A stretch of 64,000 nucleotides of DNA. Source: Malus domestica. Its lineage: Eukaryota; Streptophyta; Magnoliopsida; Rosales; Rosaceae. Positions 1 through 11,989 of the stretch are shown here, in pieces (positions within the stretch are counted from its first letter, which is position 1; each line of letters begins with the position of its first letter). The notes below the pieces were generated by a model that had not been told where the DNA came from, did not search any database, and was given only the letters and a program-made list of their open reading frames with translations. The translations under genes were made by a program, and so were the position numbers. The stretch is from NCBI RefSeq assembly GCF_042453785.1, contig NC_091672.1:3626001-3690000 (forward strand). Direction: 5' to 3'.

Positions 1-2080
1 TCAAAAACATATATTACCATAGATGTCACCTTCCATGGGGAAGTTTCGTATTTTGTGAAGCCCTCTTCCGACTCTCCACTTCAGGAGGAGAGAGGGAGTG
101 AAGTGCAGATTCGAAGAGATGGTATGGATGATGTGTTTCAGGTAGAGTTAGGAGCATAACATATTATGTTGCATGATATTGGTCAATCGACTACAGATAG
201 TGATCAGTCACCTGTTATTCCTAAAACTATTTCTACTGATGATAAATCAGATGTGCCCGACGAGTTGCCTGTTAATATGTCTGACGAATTACCTTCTAAT
301 GATCGGTTGCCTACTGCTGATATGTCTAACGAGTTGCCTGATGATGATTCGTCCAGTGATGATTCTTCTAACAGTTTGGTACAAGATGGTGGCATACATG
401 AGGTAAATTCTGACGATTCTTCTACTTATCAGTTGCCTCCACGAGCTAATCGTGGAAAACCTAAAGTACAATATGAGCCTGATATGCATGTCAAAGCCAA
501 ATATCCTATCAACAATTATGTGTCTACTTATCGTTTATCCAAACCATATGCATCTTACATATGTCAACTATCTAGTGTATCAATTCCAACAAAATTGCAA
601 GATGCTTTGTCTGACCCTAAGTGGGTTAATGCCATGCAAGTTGAGATGGAAGCTTTGGAAAAGAATTCTACCTAGGATTTGGTTCCTTTACCAAACAGAA
701 AAAAAGCCGTTAGATGTAGATGGGTGTTTACTATTAAGCACAAAGCAGATGATTCTATTGACCGGTATAAAGCTAGATTAGTTGCTAAGGGTTATACTCA
801 AACCTATGGGGTGGACTATCAGGAGACATTTGCTCCTGTTGCCAAACTTAATATTGTGCGTGTTCTTCTGTCCTTAACAGCAAACCAAGATTGGCCTCTG
901 TTGCAGCTTGATGTTAAGAATGCTTTCCTTCATGGTGATCTTAAGGAGGAAGTGTATATGGATCTCCCATTTGGTATTGGAATATCTCTTGGAAAATGTG
1001 TTGTATGCAGGTTACGAAATGCCTTGTATGGTTTGAAACAATCTCCTAGAGCGTGGTTTGGGAGGTTTACAAGTTTAATGAAGAAGTTTGAGTATATCCA
1101 GAGTCATTCAGATCATACTTTGTTTCTAAAGCGACAAAATGGTAAGCTAACTGCATTGATTATTTATGTTAATGACATGATAGTGACTGTTGATGATCAG
1201 AAAGAGATACAACGTCTTCAAAAGTACCTAGCTACTGAGTTTGAATGAAAGAATTGGGTGAATTGAAGTATTTTCTTGGAATCGAGGTTGCACGATCCAA
1301 GCATGGTATTTTTCTGTCTCAACGGAAATATGTTCTTGATTTATTAGCTGAAACAAGTATGTTAGATTGCAAACCCGTTGATACTCCGATTGAGCAGAAT
1401 CATCGTCTGGGCTTATTTCCAGATCAAGTTCCTACTCATAAGGAACGGTATCAGAGGCTTGTGGGGAGATTAATTTATTCGTCTCACACTCGTCCTAACA
1501 TTGCTTATGCAGTTAGTGTGGTAAGTCAGTTTATGCACTCACCTAGTGAAGCTCATATGGGTGCAGTAACCCGTATTTTGAGGTACTTGAAGATGACTCC
1601 TGGTAGAGGCCTGTTTTTCTCCAAGAATGGTCATTTGAATGTCGAAGGGTATACAAATGCATATTGGGCAGGTTCTATCACTGATCGACGATCTACATCT
1701 AGATACTTTACATTTGTGGGTGGTAATTTAGTTACTTGGAGAAGCAAGAAACAAAAAGTGGTGGCTAGGTCAAGTGCAGAAGCTGAGTTTCGTGGTATGT
1801 CACATGGTGTATGTGAGTTGTTGTGGTTGAAAAAATTGTTGAGAGATCTTGGGTTTAACCCCAAAGGTGCTATGAAACTTCATTGTGATAACAATGCTGC
1901 TATTGAGATTGCTCATAATCCAGTGCAACATGATTGAACAAAACATGTGGAGATTGATCGACATTTCATTAAGGAAAAATTGGATGCTTAAATTATTATG
2001 TTTCCGTTTGTGAGATCTTAAGATCAACTTGCTGATGCTCTTACTAAGGTTGCGTCTAATAGTGTGTTTTCCAACTCGCT
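1..2080 (+). pseudogene. Copia pol remnant (linker, reverse transcriptase, RNase H)
   Basis: Frame 1 reads from base 1 to a stop at 157-159, then from 166 to a TAG at 673-675, and on from 679 to about 1245. The TAG falls where the family has a Trp (TGG) in the stretch after KNST. The Copia RT blocks RWVF, YKARLVAKG and LDVKNAFLHGDL are present. The catalytic YVDD box has become YVND (about 1168-1179), which should abolish polymerase activity. One A is missing near 1246, shifting the rest into frame 3, where FLGIEVARS, the RNase H region and a SSAEAEF motif follow. A TGA at 1935-1937 again sits at a family Trp position, and further stops occur after 1985. The remnant is clearly dead. Confidence 0.9.
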
Positions 2081-2127
2081 TGACAAGTTGGGCATGCGTG
2101 ACATCTTTGCACCAACTTGAGGGGGAG

Positions 2128-2294
2128 TGTTGCGAGTTATATATTAATTAGAGTGTAAATAGTAGTTTATTGTCCCACATTGGTGAAGTACATATGTAAT
2201 ACCAATTGTAACTCCTATATATACTCCACTTTGGAGATTAATGAATATATAAGAAATTCTCAAATATTGTCATATATATTTTTGGTATTTACCA
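2128..2294 (+). repeat. 3' LTR of the truncated Copia element
   Basis: It begins TGTTGCGAG directly after a purine tract. It is AT-rich and about 167 bp long, and ends near TTTACCA. The end is inferred from the start of gene-like sequence, because the partner LTR is not in the window. Confidence 0.65.
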
Positions 2295-2306
2295 TGTTTA
2301 GTTTAA

Positions 2307-2678
2307 TACTTGTATGTTGGTGGTGCTGTCTCACATGCATTTTGTTGTTCCAAGCATGCAGTGAATGGCCTGACGAAAAATGCAGCCTTTGAGTTAGGTC
2401 GGTTTGGGATCTGAATGAACTGCTTGTCACCATACGCATTCGCGTTTCCTTTGGCTCGGAGTTTCGTGGGGCTTGAGGATAAGGAGATCGAGAATGTGAT
2501 GGACTATCTAGCCAACTTGAAGTTTGTGACACTTAAGGCAGTTAATGTGGCAAATGCAGCTCTATATTTGGCAAGTGTTAAAGCTAGGCACATCAGTGGG
2601 CATAATCTCTTGATAGATGGGGATTTTAGCATCCTTAATCCCTCTTTCAAAATGTTTCAGTACCCTCCAGAGTCTTGA
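2307..2678 (+). pseudogene. SDR (short-chain dehydrogenase/reductase) 3' exon remnant
   Basis: One frame (frame 3) encodes the C-terminal third of a classical plant SDR: a glycine-rich stretch, a SKHAV motif, GLTKNAA, NCLSPYA, the conserved VANAALYLAS segment and a GHNLLIDG motif. It ends with a stop at 2676-2678. The active-site Tyr of the YxxxK motif is Phe here (FCCSK). An in-frame TGA at 2412-2414 lies just before NCLSPYA, where relatives carry an Arg-Val pair, so it looks like a CGA-to-TGA change. The nucleotide-binding half is absent; the Copia LTR ends about 13 bp upstream. It belongs to the same broad family as the intact gene at 12881-13884 and may be a dead tandem relative of it. 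Confidence 0.85.
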
Positions 2679-2865
2679 TCTATTTAGCTACTACATATTT
2701 TTTTTTCTTTTTACATGTTTGAGTTTGAGTTCATTAATAATTTGTTACAAGTTCATTCTAAAAATTGCCCAGTTTTTAGGTACCCCTATTGGAGTAGAAA
2801 TTTTCGGGTTTTCCATTAAGCAATCTTATAATTTTATGTTTTAGAAGGTTGGACATCACCATACC

Positions 2866-3941
2866 CAGTGGCGAAGCCAGGAATTGACGGGGGGAGGGGC
2901 GAAGATTTTCGGGTCCTTTCTTCCAATTTGTAAACCTTTTCTCAGTGAAGACATTACTTCCAGTGCTACCCATTTGAACGAAATCACATTTAAAGGAGGA
3001 GGATGACTACTTGGAATATTTGAAGGAGAAGGACTACCTAAAAGATTTAGCATTGTTTCTTATAGTATCGTTTCATTACGTAATTGTAAAATAGAAAGAA
3101 AAAAAATTCTTAGACTCTTAATCCTAGAGTAGACTATACTAATATGCATAATAACTAATTTAACCAACTATTCAATTAATCAATACCAATAGGCATACAA
3201 ATTATTCAATAAATAAAAATTCAATTCAACTAATCATATGAATAATTGTATACATTATGTAATAATTCAATTAATTAATCAATAATCAAGAATTCAAATT
3301 TTAATTTTTACCCTAAAAAATAATTTCATAATTTCATATCAATAATCAATAACCAATAACCATATCAATGATTCTTTTATACCAATTAAACAAAATCCGT
3401 TTTAAATAATTAATTAGGATTAGGGATTATAAATTTGGGAATTAAAAAATTTACCTAAATAGTGGCTTTGAAGGCTAGAAGACGGCCGTTGGAGACTGGA
3501 GAGTGGCTGCTGTGGCTAGCGGCTGGCGCGGCAGCTAAAGGCTGAAGGGAACTGGGATCCGTTTGCTGCTGGGAATTGGGGGGCTTTGCTCTAATAATCT
3601 GATTGGAGGTTGAAAAGGACGCAGATGATAGAGAGAGAGTGAAGGGGAACGCAGAAGGGGACACGCGGTCCCTCCCTTTATATGTTTTTTTTTTCAACAT
3701 AAACGAAACGGCGCCGTTTTGTTTTATATTTTATTTTATTTTTTTAACCATGACCAAAAAGACATCGTTTTGGTGTGAAATAAAAAAAAAAAAAAAAAAA
3801 CTTAGCTTTGCTGCGTAGCAGCATAACCAATCGGGTTTCCGGCGAGCTGTGAGGGGAGGGGCTGAACTGCGCTCCAGTCGTGTTTTTCCGATGAGGGGAG
3901 TGGCGGTCGCCACTCCTCGCCCTCACGTGGCTTCGCCACTG
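2866..3941. mobile_element. non-autonomous hAT transposon, 1076 bp
   Basis: Both ends carry the inverted terminal sequence CAGTGGCGAAGCCA. The element is flanked by a perfect 8-bp duplication, ACCATACC, at 2858-2865 and 3942-3949. TIRs of this type with an 8-bp TSD indicate the hAT superfamily. No transposase reading frame is visible. The interior is AT-rich on the left, with a GC-rich patch and A/T homopolymers on the right, including an 18-20 bp A run near 3781. Confidence 0.93.
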
Positions 3942-3949
3942 ACCATACC

Positions 3950-4422
3950 AGTTTCAAAATATAAACTCATCTAATGGTGAGTAGGTAAGGTGGTAAGCAT
4001 CACCATCACTTAAGGGTGGTGAACAAAAATATTATCATCCTCGTTTGTTAAAAGTTTGAGTGAGAGGTGTTGGAGTGTGAGTATGATTTTGACATATTGA
4101 GCTGGGTTTATGGTATATGAATTCAATATGGAAAAGTCTTGTTAATAAGCTTGGAGTAATCCTATTCCATTTAGGATTAAAAGTAAGGCCTATTGTTTGG
4201 AGAGCTTTTGTGTTTTGCTAATGAGGAGAAGGCTAATAGTTTTGAAGCTGCACTGGCTTCATCTTCTACATCAAGTTCTGCAGGTATGTTTTCTCCTTAT
4301 CCTTGTACTGTCATATTGTTATTGAGTTTCGTGATTCAATGACATATCCGTGGTCTATGGACTGTGTTGCATATATGTCTTACAAGAGGTGGATAAAACA
4401 GCTCAACGTTCAAGTCATATAT
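3950..4422. other. intergenic, no clear gene
   Basis: Unique-looking sequence between two transposons. An open stretch around 4217-4283 rich in Ala and Ser codons ends at a GCAG/GTATG junction that could be a splice donor. It is too short to call an exon. Confidence 0.4.
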
Positions 4423-4431
4423 TTATTTCTA

Positions 4432-4898
4432 GAGTAAATTGTACAAATGGTCCCTCAACTTTAATCAAATTGGAGCAATGGTCCCTCAACTAAAAATCCA
4501 TTACCTTTGGTCCCTCAACTTATCAAAACGTGCAGCTATGGTCCCTCAACTAAAAATCCATTACCATTGGTCCCTGAACTTTAATTCAAGTGGAGAAATG
4601 GTCCTTTAACTTTAACCCACTTGTAGCAATGGTCCTTCCAATATAACTCGTTTTGACAAATTTTTTGACATAGTTGACAAAAAGAACCATAATTATACAC
4701 TTTGATGAGTTAATGAACCCTAATTATATAAATGGTCATTCCAACATAGCTTATTTTGACAAAATTTTGACAAAATTGATAAAAAGGACTATAGCTACAC
4801 ATTTTGATAAGTTGAGGGACCAATGGTAATGGATTTTTAGTTGAGGGACCATTGCTCCAATTTGATTAAAGTTGAGGGACCATTTGTACAATTTACTC
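4432..4898. mobile_element. Mutator-type MITE, 467 bp, long inverted repeats
   Basis: The ends GAGTAAATTGTAC... and ...GTACAATTTACTC are inverted copies that extend about 100 bp inward. They include short internal direct repeats of GGTCCCTCAACT. A perfect 9-bp TSD, TTATTTCTA, flanks it at 4423-4431 and 4899-4907. Long TIRs plus a 9-bp TSD point to a MULE-derived MITE. It has no coding capacity. Confidence 0.92.
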
Positions 4899-4907
4899 TT
4901 ATTTCTA

Positions 4908-5356
4908 AGTACATTGTCTTTTCACTCGAATTTTATTTTGATTCCTATGCTTTGAATTTGAACAATTTAGTCCTTATGTTTTATAATTTTATATCCCGTC
5001 AACAATCTTGACCCTTTTTACCTTATTTGAAGTTATCTACTTTGTTGTGTGTGTTAGTGTGTTAGTGTGTCATGTACATTAACACTTGAATTAAATAAAA
5101 AATGAAATAATTAACAAATTAAAAAACAAGAATCAAATCGACCAAATTTAAAACACAGAAATCAAGTATATGACCCTATTTTTCGATAGTTTGAAGGTTA
5201 AGCTAAAATAAAATTAATTCCAAATGAATCAAATTCTGAGTCTGCTTCATTGCTCATTTGCTCAAATGAATTGTTTAATTTGCATGCACTAAAATAAAAT
5301 AAAATAAAAAATCGACAGCCTTTTTTTCATTTGTTCTGCTATTCTAATATTGTATA
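4908..5356. other. AT-rich intergenic
   Basis: No reading frame or RNA gene is visible. There are short AAAATAAAATAAAAT runs near 5290. Confidence 0.4.
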
Positions 5357-5359
5357 TGA

Positions 5360-7925
5360 TTTTTTTTTTTTTTGGAAAACCTCGGCGGGACGAGGTAAAT
5401 TTATTGATAGGAAAAAAAGAAGTTACACCTAGTCAGGGGGACATAAACCTTACCCCTCATAGAACAAGAAAAACAAAATACAAAGAGGAGGGGACATACA
5501 CCTTATCCCTTTTGAAAAAAGAAAATACAGGAAAAAAGAAGGGGGACATAGACCATACCCCACTTGAAAAAGAAAATACAAGCAAAATATTGGGTGGACA
5601 TATACCCAAACCCCTCTATAAAGCTTAAAAGGTAAGAACCTGCAAGACAAGCTGCAAAACGAAAAAGGAAATCCAAAATATGAGTACCGTAACAAAAACT
5701 ATAATATTTGAACTAAAAGTATTTTTTTTTCTTCTGTTTTTGAGAAAGTTGGATACTCTTTGATACATAAAATTGAAACACTTACACATCAAAGGATAGG
5801 GTGCACAACAGTGGGCTTTGATAAAAACCTAGTCGGGAATTTCAACCTGATCTGAGAGAAAAAGAGCATCCTGCACCAATATTAAATTAAATTACCATCC
5901 TCGACTAATAAATCACAGATTACATTATGGGGTTCCTCAAACCATGAAACTTGATGAAGCAAAGATAACCCACATCTCGCTAGCTGATGAGCCACCATGT
6001 TGCCTTCTCTACGAACGTGAGAGAGTTTAATCTGTGGGAATGCTCGAAGAAATTGTCGTGCATCATTTATCACATGCCTCAAAGGAGAAAAATCTGAAAC
6101 CTCATCCAAATTCAAAGCCGCAGTAACCAAACTTGCATCACCTTCAAACTCAACCATATTGGCTTCCCATTTTTGAGCGAACAGCACCTCCACCCTTGCT
6201 ACTTCCATCTCTGCATGCAGGGGTGAGGTCAGTCCAAGAATTTGCATGGCCATTGCCACCCGCCGATTCCTCCATTCTCCATTCACGCCCCATCGAAATT
6301 ACATTTAAGCCAACGATTCTCCGATTTCTTCCACTTATGCACCTCACGTGAGGTTAGGGATTTAATCTTCCCATGCCCTTTCTTGAACTCCTGTAGCCAA
6401 GACATTGTCTTATATTGAATTTCCATAGGTGGTGTGATCTTCCCATTCCATAGGAACGCATTTCTTTCCCTTCAGATACTACAGACGATTATTAGCAATA
6501 AGTCAAAACTTTATCGTGCCAAAGAAGATGCCATGTTTCCTAACGAATCATTCCAACCGTCATGTCATCGATCTCGCCCCCTGAGTCTCAACGGATTCGC
6601 AAACCACACTACAGCAGCCATGGGACAGTCTCTCATGATGTGTTCGATGGTTTCTTCCTCTTCATTACAGAATAAACATGTTGCATTTGGCATGATACGT
6701 CTCTTGAAAAGATTAACTCTTGTAGGTAGAGCATTTGAACAACTTCGCCAAACACAAATCTTAACTTTACCCGGCATCCACTAGATTCATTCTCAACTTC
6801 ACTCCCACTCAGTCGCGCCAAATGATAGGCACTCTTAGTAATGAACTTTCCATTTCTTTCCTCAGACCATATAATAATATCAGGAGGTTTAAGAATACTT
6901 AGAGGGATACTAACAATTCAATTCAATTCCTCCTTAAAGAACATATTTCTCAAAACCTCCCAATTCCATTTTCCACTTCCTTGCAGCATTAACATATCCA
7001 CCGTGCAGGTGGTGTCCCAACCTTGGGGTATTTGGCTCAACACCATCGGAAAATTAGGCCTTGGCAACCAACCATCTCCCCAAATCCTGATTTGTGATCC
7101 GTCCCCCCACCCGCCACCTAGCACCTTTGGAAAGCACTTGACGAGTAGCTACGATACTCCTCCAACAATATGAAGCATTCTACTTAACCGTAGCATGAGC
7201 AAAGTCCGTTGTAGGATAATACTTTGCTTTGAGTATTTGGACACAAGAGAATTGGGATTTTGTAATAACCTCCATCCTTGCTTTGCTAGTAGTAACGCTA
7301 GATTAAAGGCATAAAGGTCTTTAAAACCCAAACCTCCCTCACCCTCCGGCTAGCAAAGTTTACTCCATTTCATCCAATGTATCTTCCTCTTGCCATGTTC
7401 ACGCCCCCACCAATACTGAGCAACCATTTGATTGAGTTCATCACAAAACGTTTTTTGGCAAAAGGAAAGTCTGCATAGTATAAATCGGTACTGATTGTGC
7501 CATAGTTTTGATTAGAATCTCCTTGCCCGCAGTACTCAACAGGGAAACCTTCCACCCATTTAATTTTTTTTCCATAACCGATCCTTAATATACAAGAACG
7601 TTGCCTTCTTAGCCCGTCCCACAGACGCGGGTTAACCCAAGTAACGGTCATGGTAATCCACTCTAGACATGCTAAGACAGTAGTTAGCCAGATATTGCTT
7701 ATCGTACTCTGTCAAGTTTGCACTGAATATGACACAACTCTTCGTGTAATTTATAGTTTGTCCCAAGGCCTCTTCATATGTTTTCAACAACCGTTTTACA
7801 TGGACACACTTTTGTAAATAACTTCTAACAAAAACAAAACTATCATCAGCAAAGGGAAGATGGGGTGGCAGTGTGTAAAAGCAATTTGATTCTCCAAATG
7901 TGATTAATCTACCCCAAATTTAACG
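5360..7925 (-). mobile_element. L1-like LINE, 5'-truncated
   Basis: On the minus strand a reverse transcriptase starts abruptly near 7925 and reads toward lower coordinates through a zinc-binding domain and RNase H (stop near 5882). A 3'UTR follows, with an AATAAA signal (complement of 5400-5405), a short stem-loop (5381-5396) and a poly(A) tail seen as the T run 5360-5373. ORF1, the endonuclease and most of the RT are missing, as is usual for 5'-truncated LINE insertions. I could not find a convincing target-site duplication. Confidence 0.88.
5882..7925 (-). pseudogene. LINE ORF2 remnant (RT, zf-RVT, RNase H)
   Basis: Reading 3' to 5' along the plus strand, the RT catalytic box FADDS is encoded near 7845, followed by RT thumb-type sequence to about 7370. 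Next come the connecting region (7331-6918), including a GGGWGDG...WGDGWL patch, and a zf-RVT domain (6777-6565) with pattern CxxC-x8-H-x4-C. The RNase H domain (6347-5882) contains an acidic DGA start and ends HQLARCGL...W. The segments lie in different frames separated by stops, so several indels have accumulated. This is the plant non-LTR family with RNase H downstream of RT. Confidence 0.87.
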
Positions 7926-8177
7926 TGCAGAAAAAATTAAAAATAAAAATTAATCTCAAGGGATGCCGACAATTAAGTCAAACCCATCATTTTTATCCAA
8001 TCCAGGACAAAATGTGGTCCAGGGAAAAAAACATATAGAAATATAATCCTACATGCACTATAATTCTTGCCGGCCATTTTGCTTTGCAATATCTTCTTAT
8101 CTTGTAGCAGTTGGGACGTTTCTGCTTGGCTTTTATCTCTCGCCAAGCTTTTTCTTCGTTTAAAGCAAACGTACTTA
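7926..8177. other. AT-rich intergenic
   Basis: Nothing recognisable on either strand. Confidence 0.4.
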
Positions 8178-8525
8178 ATTACTAGTTTGGGAGTGCTGTA
8201 TTTTTATTAAAATTATTTTTGATGTGTTATAAAAATAATTAGTTGTAAAATAAAGTAATTGAGTGTTTGATAAACTGTATTTTAAAAAGTGTTGTGAGTA
8301 TAAAAAGTAGTGTAAAAGCTTTTGAAATTGAGGTGGGGGTAGTGGTGGTTGGTGGTGGATCACTGTAGGAGGTGATGGTGATGGTAGCGGCAATGATGGA
8401 GATATGGTGGTGATATCAATAGTGGAGTGTGGTGATTGGGGTGCATAATTAATACTGATAGCGACGGTGGCGGTAATTCTAGTTACGGTGATGGTAGTGA
8501 TGATTTGTGACAAAATACAATATCA
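8178..8525. repeat. MITE-like repeat with GGT/GAT triplet core
   Basis: An AT-rich arm (8178-8320) leads into a GGTGGTGAT-rich core (8335-8510) and ends with a sequence that partly mirrors the start (GTTTGG...GTATTTT against AAAATACAATATCAAAC). A second diverged copy of the same layout lies at about 25885-28400. The shared arm includes AATTGAGT followed by AAACTGTATTTT. The superfamily is unclear. Confidence 0.5.
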
Positions 8526-9064
8526 AACATAGCCTTAACCCTAAGATTAATTTATACGGACAATTGGAATCCTAATTAAAAGAAGGAGAAATTAGGTTCT
8601 CATATTTCATTTTGCTACTTCATTGATTAAAATCTTATTCCTTTTCAATTTTTGATCAAGGTCCTTGGGTATTAATAACATCATTAATTATTTCAATAAT
8701 AAAATATTTTTTTATTTCTAAATATATTCATTTAATGTTAAAAATGTTACAATTAGTATATTTATATTTATGACTAAATTTTTTATCATATATTTTTAGT
8801 TTTAGTTTGTACCCATTTTTAATTTGTAATTCTTTTTTAATTTGTACCAATTTTCTTTTCAGTTTTAATTTGTATCCATATATTAATTTCTTTTTGCGCC
8901 CATATTTTTTTAAGTATATTTGTATTTGTACCCATATATTTTTTTTATTTGTACTTTTTATTTTGCTAAATGTACCCATACTAATTATATGTACCCCTTC
9001 GTGTAAAACTTTGTAATCTTAAAATGTACTCATTCTTAAATATACCAATTTGTTATATGTAAAA

Positions 9065-11286
9065 TGTCACAGCATGTCCCGAGATTTTCATATCGGGGAT
9101 GTGAAATGACGGAATTACCCTTGACGGGTATTAAGGTATGTGTGTGTGTGACATATCCTTTGGGCTAAATACAATTATTTCATAAGATTTTATAAAAATT
9201 ATTAAGTTGGATTAAATGAGTTTGTGAATTGTGTGGTTAGGGATGAAGTTGAATGAATGGTGAGGATTGTGTTGGATCACACACACACACACTTCCTCCC
9301 CCGTGTCTCTCTCTCTCTTCCCTCACGACTCTCTCTCACTCTCTCACTCTCGAACGTACGGACCAACACCATAAGACCCTGAAACTTCGTGGATCGAGGA
9401 TTTTGAAGGCACCATCGTACTCGTGAGGACTCTACGAACTCAAGGATACCATTTTCAGGTAAGAAATCCTTCGTTTTCACGTTGAAAACTCGAGGCCCGA
9501 GTTTGGCACTATTCATGAACTTCGTATTGGTTGATTTTTAGGACAATCCAAACTTATAGTGAGCTTAGTGAGGTCCCAAGGAAGCTCGGAGTGCTTCGTT
9601 TGAAGGTTTTGGACGTCAGGATCACTGGGTTCGAAAGTTGGCCGATTTTTCTTCACATTTGCCAGTGAGATTTAGTTGTTTTTAGACCCTTAAATTAGTC
9701 CTATATGATTCTACATGTTGAGGGCTTCAAATTGATATAAAATTCGAAGTAAACGGTTGAGAAACGAAGGAGAACAAGGCGTTTGAAAAATGCCCAGAAT
9801 CCGGCCACCGAAAAAACCAATCCGGCGACTGGTTGAGGAAGGAGACGCGCGTGGAGGCGCGTAGGTCCGTGCCACCCATAGCGCGTGGGGGCGCGTGACA
9901 AGCCCAAAATTAATTCTAAAAATTTGTCGACGTCCGTGACGTCGAGTAGGTCGCTGTGGTATATTCATATACCCAAATTGAGCACCGTATGAGAAGTTAT
10001 TTCGAATTATCGGTTATGTGCATTAATTAACGTTTTTATAGTTGTTTCGCATATAGGTGACACCTATCCCGAGGACGAGCGCATTCAGGGACGTCACGGG
10101 GGTTACGACCCATCGACTTACCAGTGAGTGGGCAGTTTTGTTTTTCGTATTACCTATATACTATTAATTCTCCCATAACTTTAATTTATATGAAAGTAAG
10201 TTTCAATTGCCATGTATGCATAGTATGAATATTACGGAATGATGCTAATGCATATAGATATGTGTGTAAATTGGTGCTGTGGACGCCCAGGTGAGTTTTA
10301 TGGAAATTATGTGAATCATCGATAATGTGAATTGTGTTGAGAACTCATAATCTGCACCTTGATGTTAGTGCTCATATTATTCACCGCACCGCACGCTCAC
10401 CTTGGATCCAAGTAGGTGCATGTCGTACAGACCATGTGAGGGTTCCGACATGCTAGTCGTACAGACCACTGAGGTGGTTCCGACTAGTAGGTGACTTTCG
10501 ATTATATGCGCAGATCATTGATGAGAGGAGCACTAGAGCGTATTATTTTACCATCTTAGTCGTATAGACTACTATATGTAGTTCCGACTTATGTGCAGCG
10601 TGGTGTCGTACAGGCCCCAATTGGTGACTCCGGCAGGGTCGTACAGGTCACCGTTGGTGACTCCGGCTGGATGGAATATTAAGCTATGGTATTAGCCGTA
10701 CAGGACCATTGTAGGGTCTGCAGTTGATTTATTATTTTCACCTGACTTATATTGATGCATTTATATTGTATTTTGGCATGTGGCATGGCATGGCATGGTA
10801 TATTCTTTCTGAAAAGCGTTGAAGGATTGTGATTTGAACTTTTGGTGTTATATATAGGATTATATGCTATTTTTCTGGGAAGGTATACAGGTTTTACGGT
10901 GAGGGGTTAGACGTGTTTTAAATAAATGTTTTGGAAAGATTTGGTTTTACTGACCCACTCAATTTTGTTTTTGCGCCCCTCCAGGTTCTAGCTAGCAGTT
11001 GGCGGCTCACGAGGTTCTTATCGGCATTCTGACAGACACTCTACATGTAGGACTCACCTGCGGGTGTTGTACCTTAATTATAGTCCTACTTGACTGCACC
11101 TAGTACCTTCGCTCTGAATTGTGTGTTTACTTTATAACTCGCTCTAGTATGCTAGTTGAATATTTCTGCTAGTAGTTGGTATTAATCCTTCGTATTTCTT
11201 ATTTTCTTGCTTTCGTATTGCAGTTATGGTTACGTCACGCTCACGTGGCGGCTAGCACGCCCTGATCTCAGGATCGGGGTGTGTCA
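9065..11286 (+). mobile_element. solo LTR of a long-LTR Gypsy retrotransposon, 2222 bp
   Basis: It starts TGTCACAGCATGTCCCGAG and ends CGGGGTGTGTCA. Perfect 5-bp duplications TAAAA lie at 9060-9064 and 11287-11291. No internal coding region is present, so it is a solo LTR left by recombination between two LTRs. Both ends are recognisably related to the Gypsy LTR at 39832-42129, in the opposite orientation. It contains a CT-rich stretch (9285-9350) and an array of hairpin-forming repeats (10421-10724). Confidence 0.93.
10421..10724 (+). repeat. array of six hairpin-forming repeats inside the solo LTR
   Basis: Six diverged units of about 30-35 bp each begin (A/G)TCGTACAG-ACC and end GGT-TCCGAC, so each can fold on itself. 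Approximate units are 10421-10450, 10454-10486, 10557-10590, 10604-10635, 10637-10669 and 10692-10724. Matching units occur in the Gypsy LTR at 39832-42129. Confidence 0.75.
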
Positions 11287-11989
11287 TAAAATGTACCATT
11301 TTTTTTATATAAAATTTATTCAATTTTTTTCTAATCCATTTTTAAACTTATATGGGTACATTCTTTTTTCTTTGATTTTAAAATGTATCCATGTCAAGTT
11401 TAATCGAAGAAATTTATTAATGTTATTAAGCCTAATATTTTTTTTTTTGTGATTTTGAAGAATGTACCCATGTTTTGATACAATAAATATTTTGGTTAAT
11501 TTTGATGAATGTACGCATGTTTTTATACACACACACACAATAGTATATTTATATTTTAATATTTTTAATCCCACAAATTATGGTTTTTTTATTTAAAATC
11601 TCATTTATATAAACAACTAAAATTTCTAATTTTTAATTTAAAAAATATAGTAACGTACATAGAAATAAATTATCACATTAATTTCAGGGACCTCAATAAA
11701 AAATTAAAAACCAACAAAGTTTCAATCAAAGAATATTCATAACCAAGATCTGTATCCAAACTCTCCCTTAAAAAAAACATTGAAAACTAAGCATGAAAAA
11801 AATTAACACTTCCAAACAAAATTTAAAAGCTTCAAAACCAGGTTTTGTCCGTCACATGCATTCAAATCGGGCCACGTAAACTTGTCGGTGACTTAACCAG
11901 CAATTATCACCCTATCCAATGATTTTTATATTGATAGAGTGCATATAAATATACAACACACACATTGTTTGATTCATGCCGCGGTGGTT

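Larger units (their letters stand above)
1..2294 (+). mobile_element. Ty1/Copia retrotransposon, 3' part, decayed
   Basis: The window opens inside a Copia element. From left to right it holds the acidic linker after integrase, reverse transcriptase, RNase H, a polypurine tract (2117-2127, TTGAGGGGGAG) and the 3' LTR. The gag, protease, integrase and 5' LTR lie outside the window, so the TSD cannot be checked. The right border is set by the LTR end near 2294, directly before recognisable SDR coding sequence. The element therefore probably inserted into, or recombined with, that gene. Several stops and a frameshift make it non-autonomous. Confidence 0.9.
8540..11770. repeat. AT-rich repeat with spaced TGTACCCA motifs, split by a solo LTR
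   Basis: Sequence on both sides of the solo LTR (8540-9064 and 11287-11770) carries many copies of TGTACC(C)AT spaced about 20-45 bp apart in AT-rich DNA. It looks like one older repeat cut in two by the LTR insertion. Similar sequence occurs around the second solo LTR (16620-16745, 19265-19400) and at 27340-27660. Confidence 0.6.

Noticed and set aside
8175..8513. 112-residue Thr/Pro-rich frame on the minus strand
   Set aside because: Translation of a GGT/GAT-rich repeat core, not a gene.
9285..9350. Possible promoter CT/GA element of a gene
   Set aside because: It lies inside the solo LTR and matches the pyrimidine tract of related LTRs.
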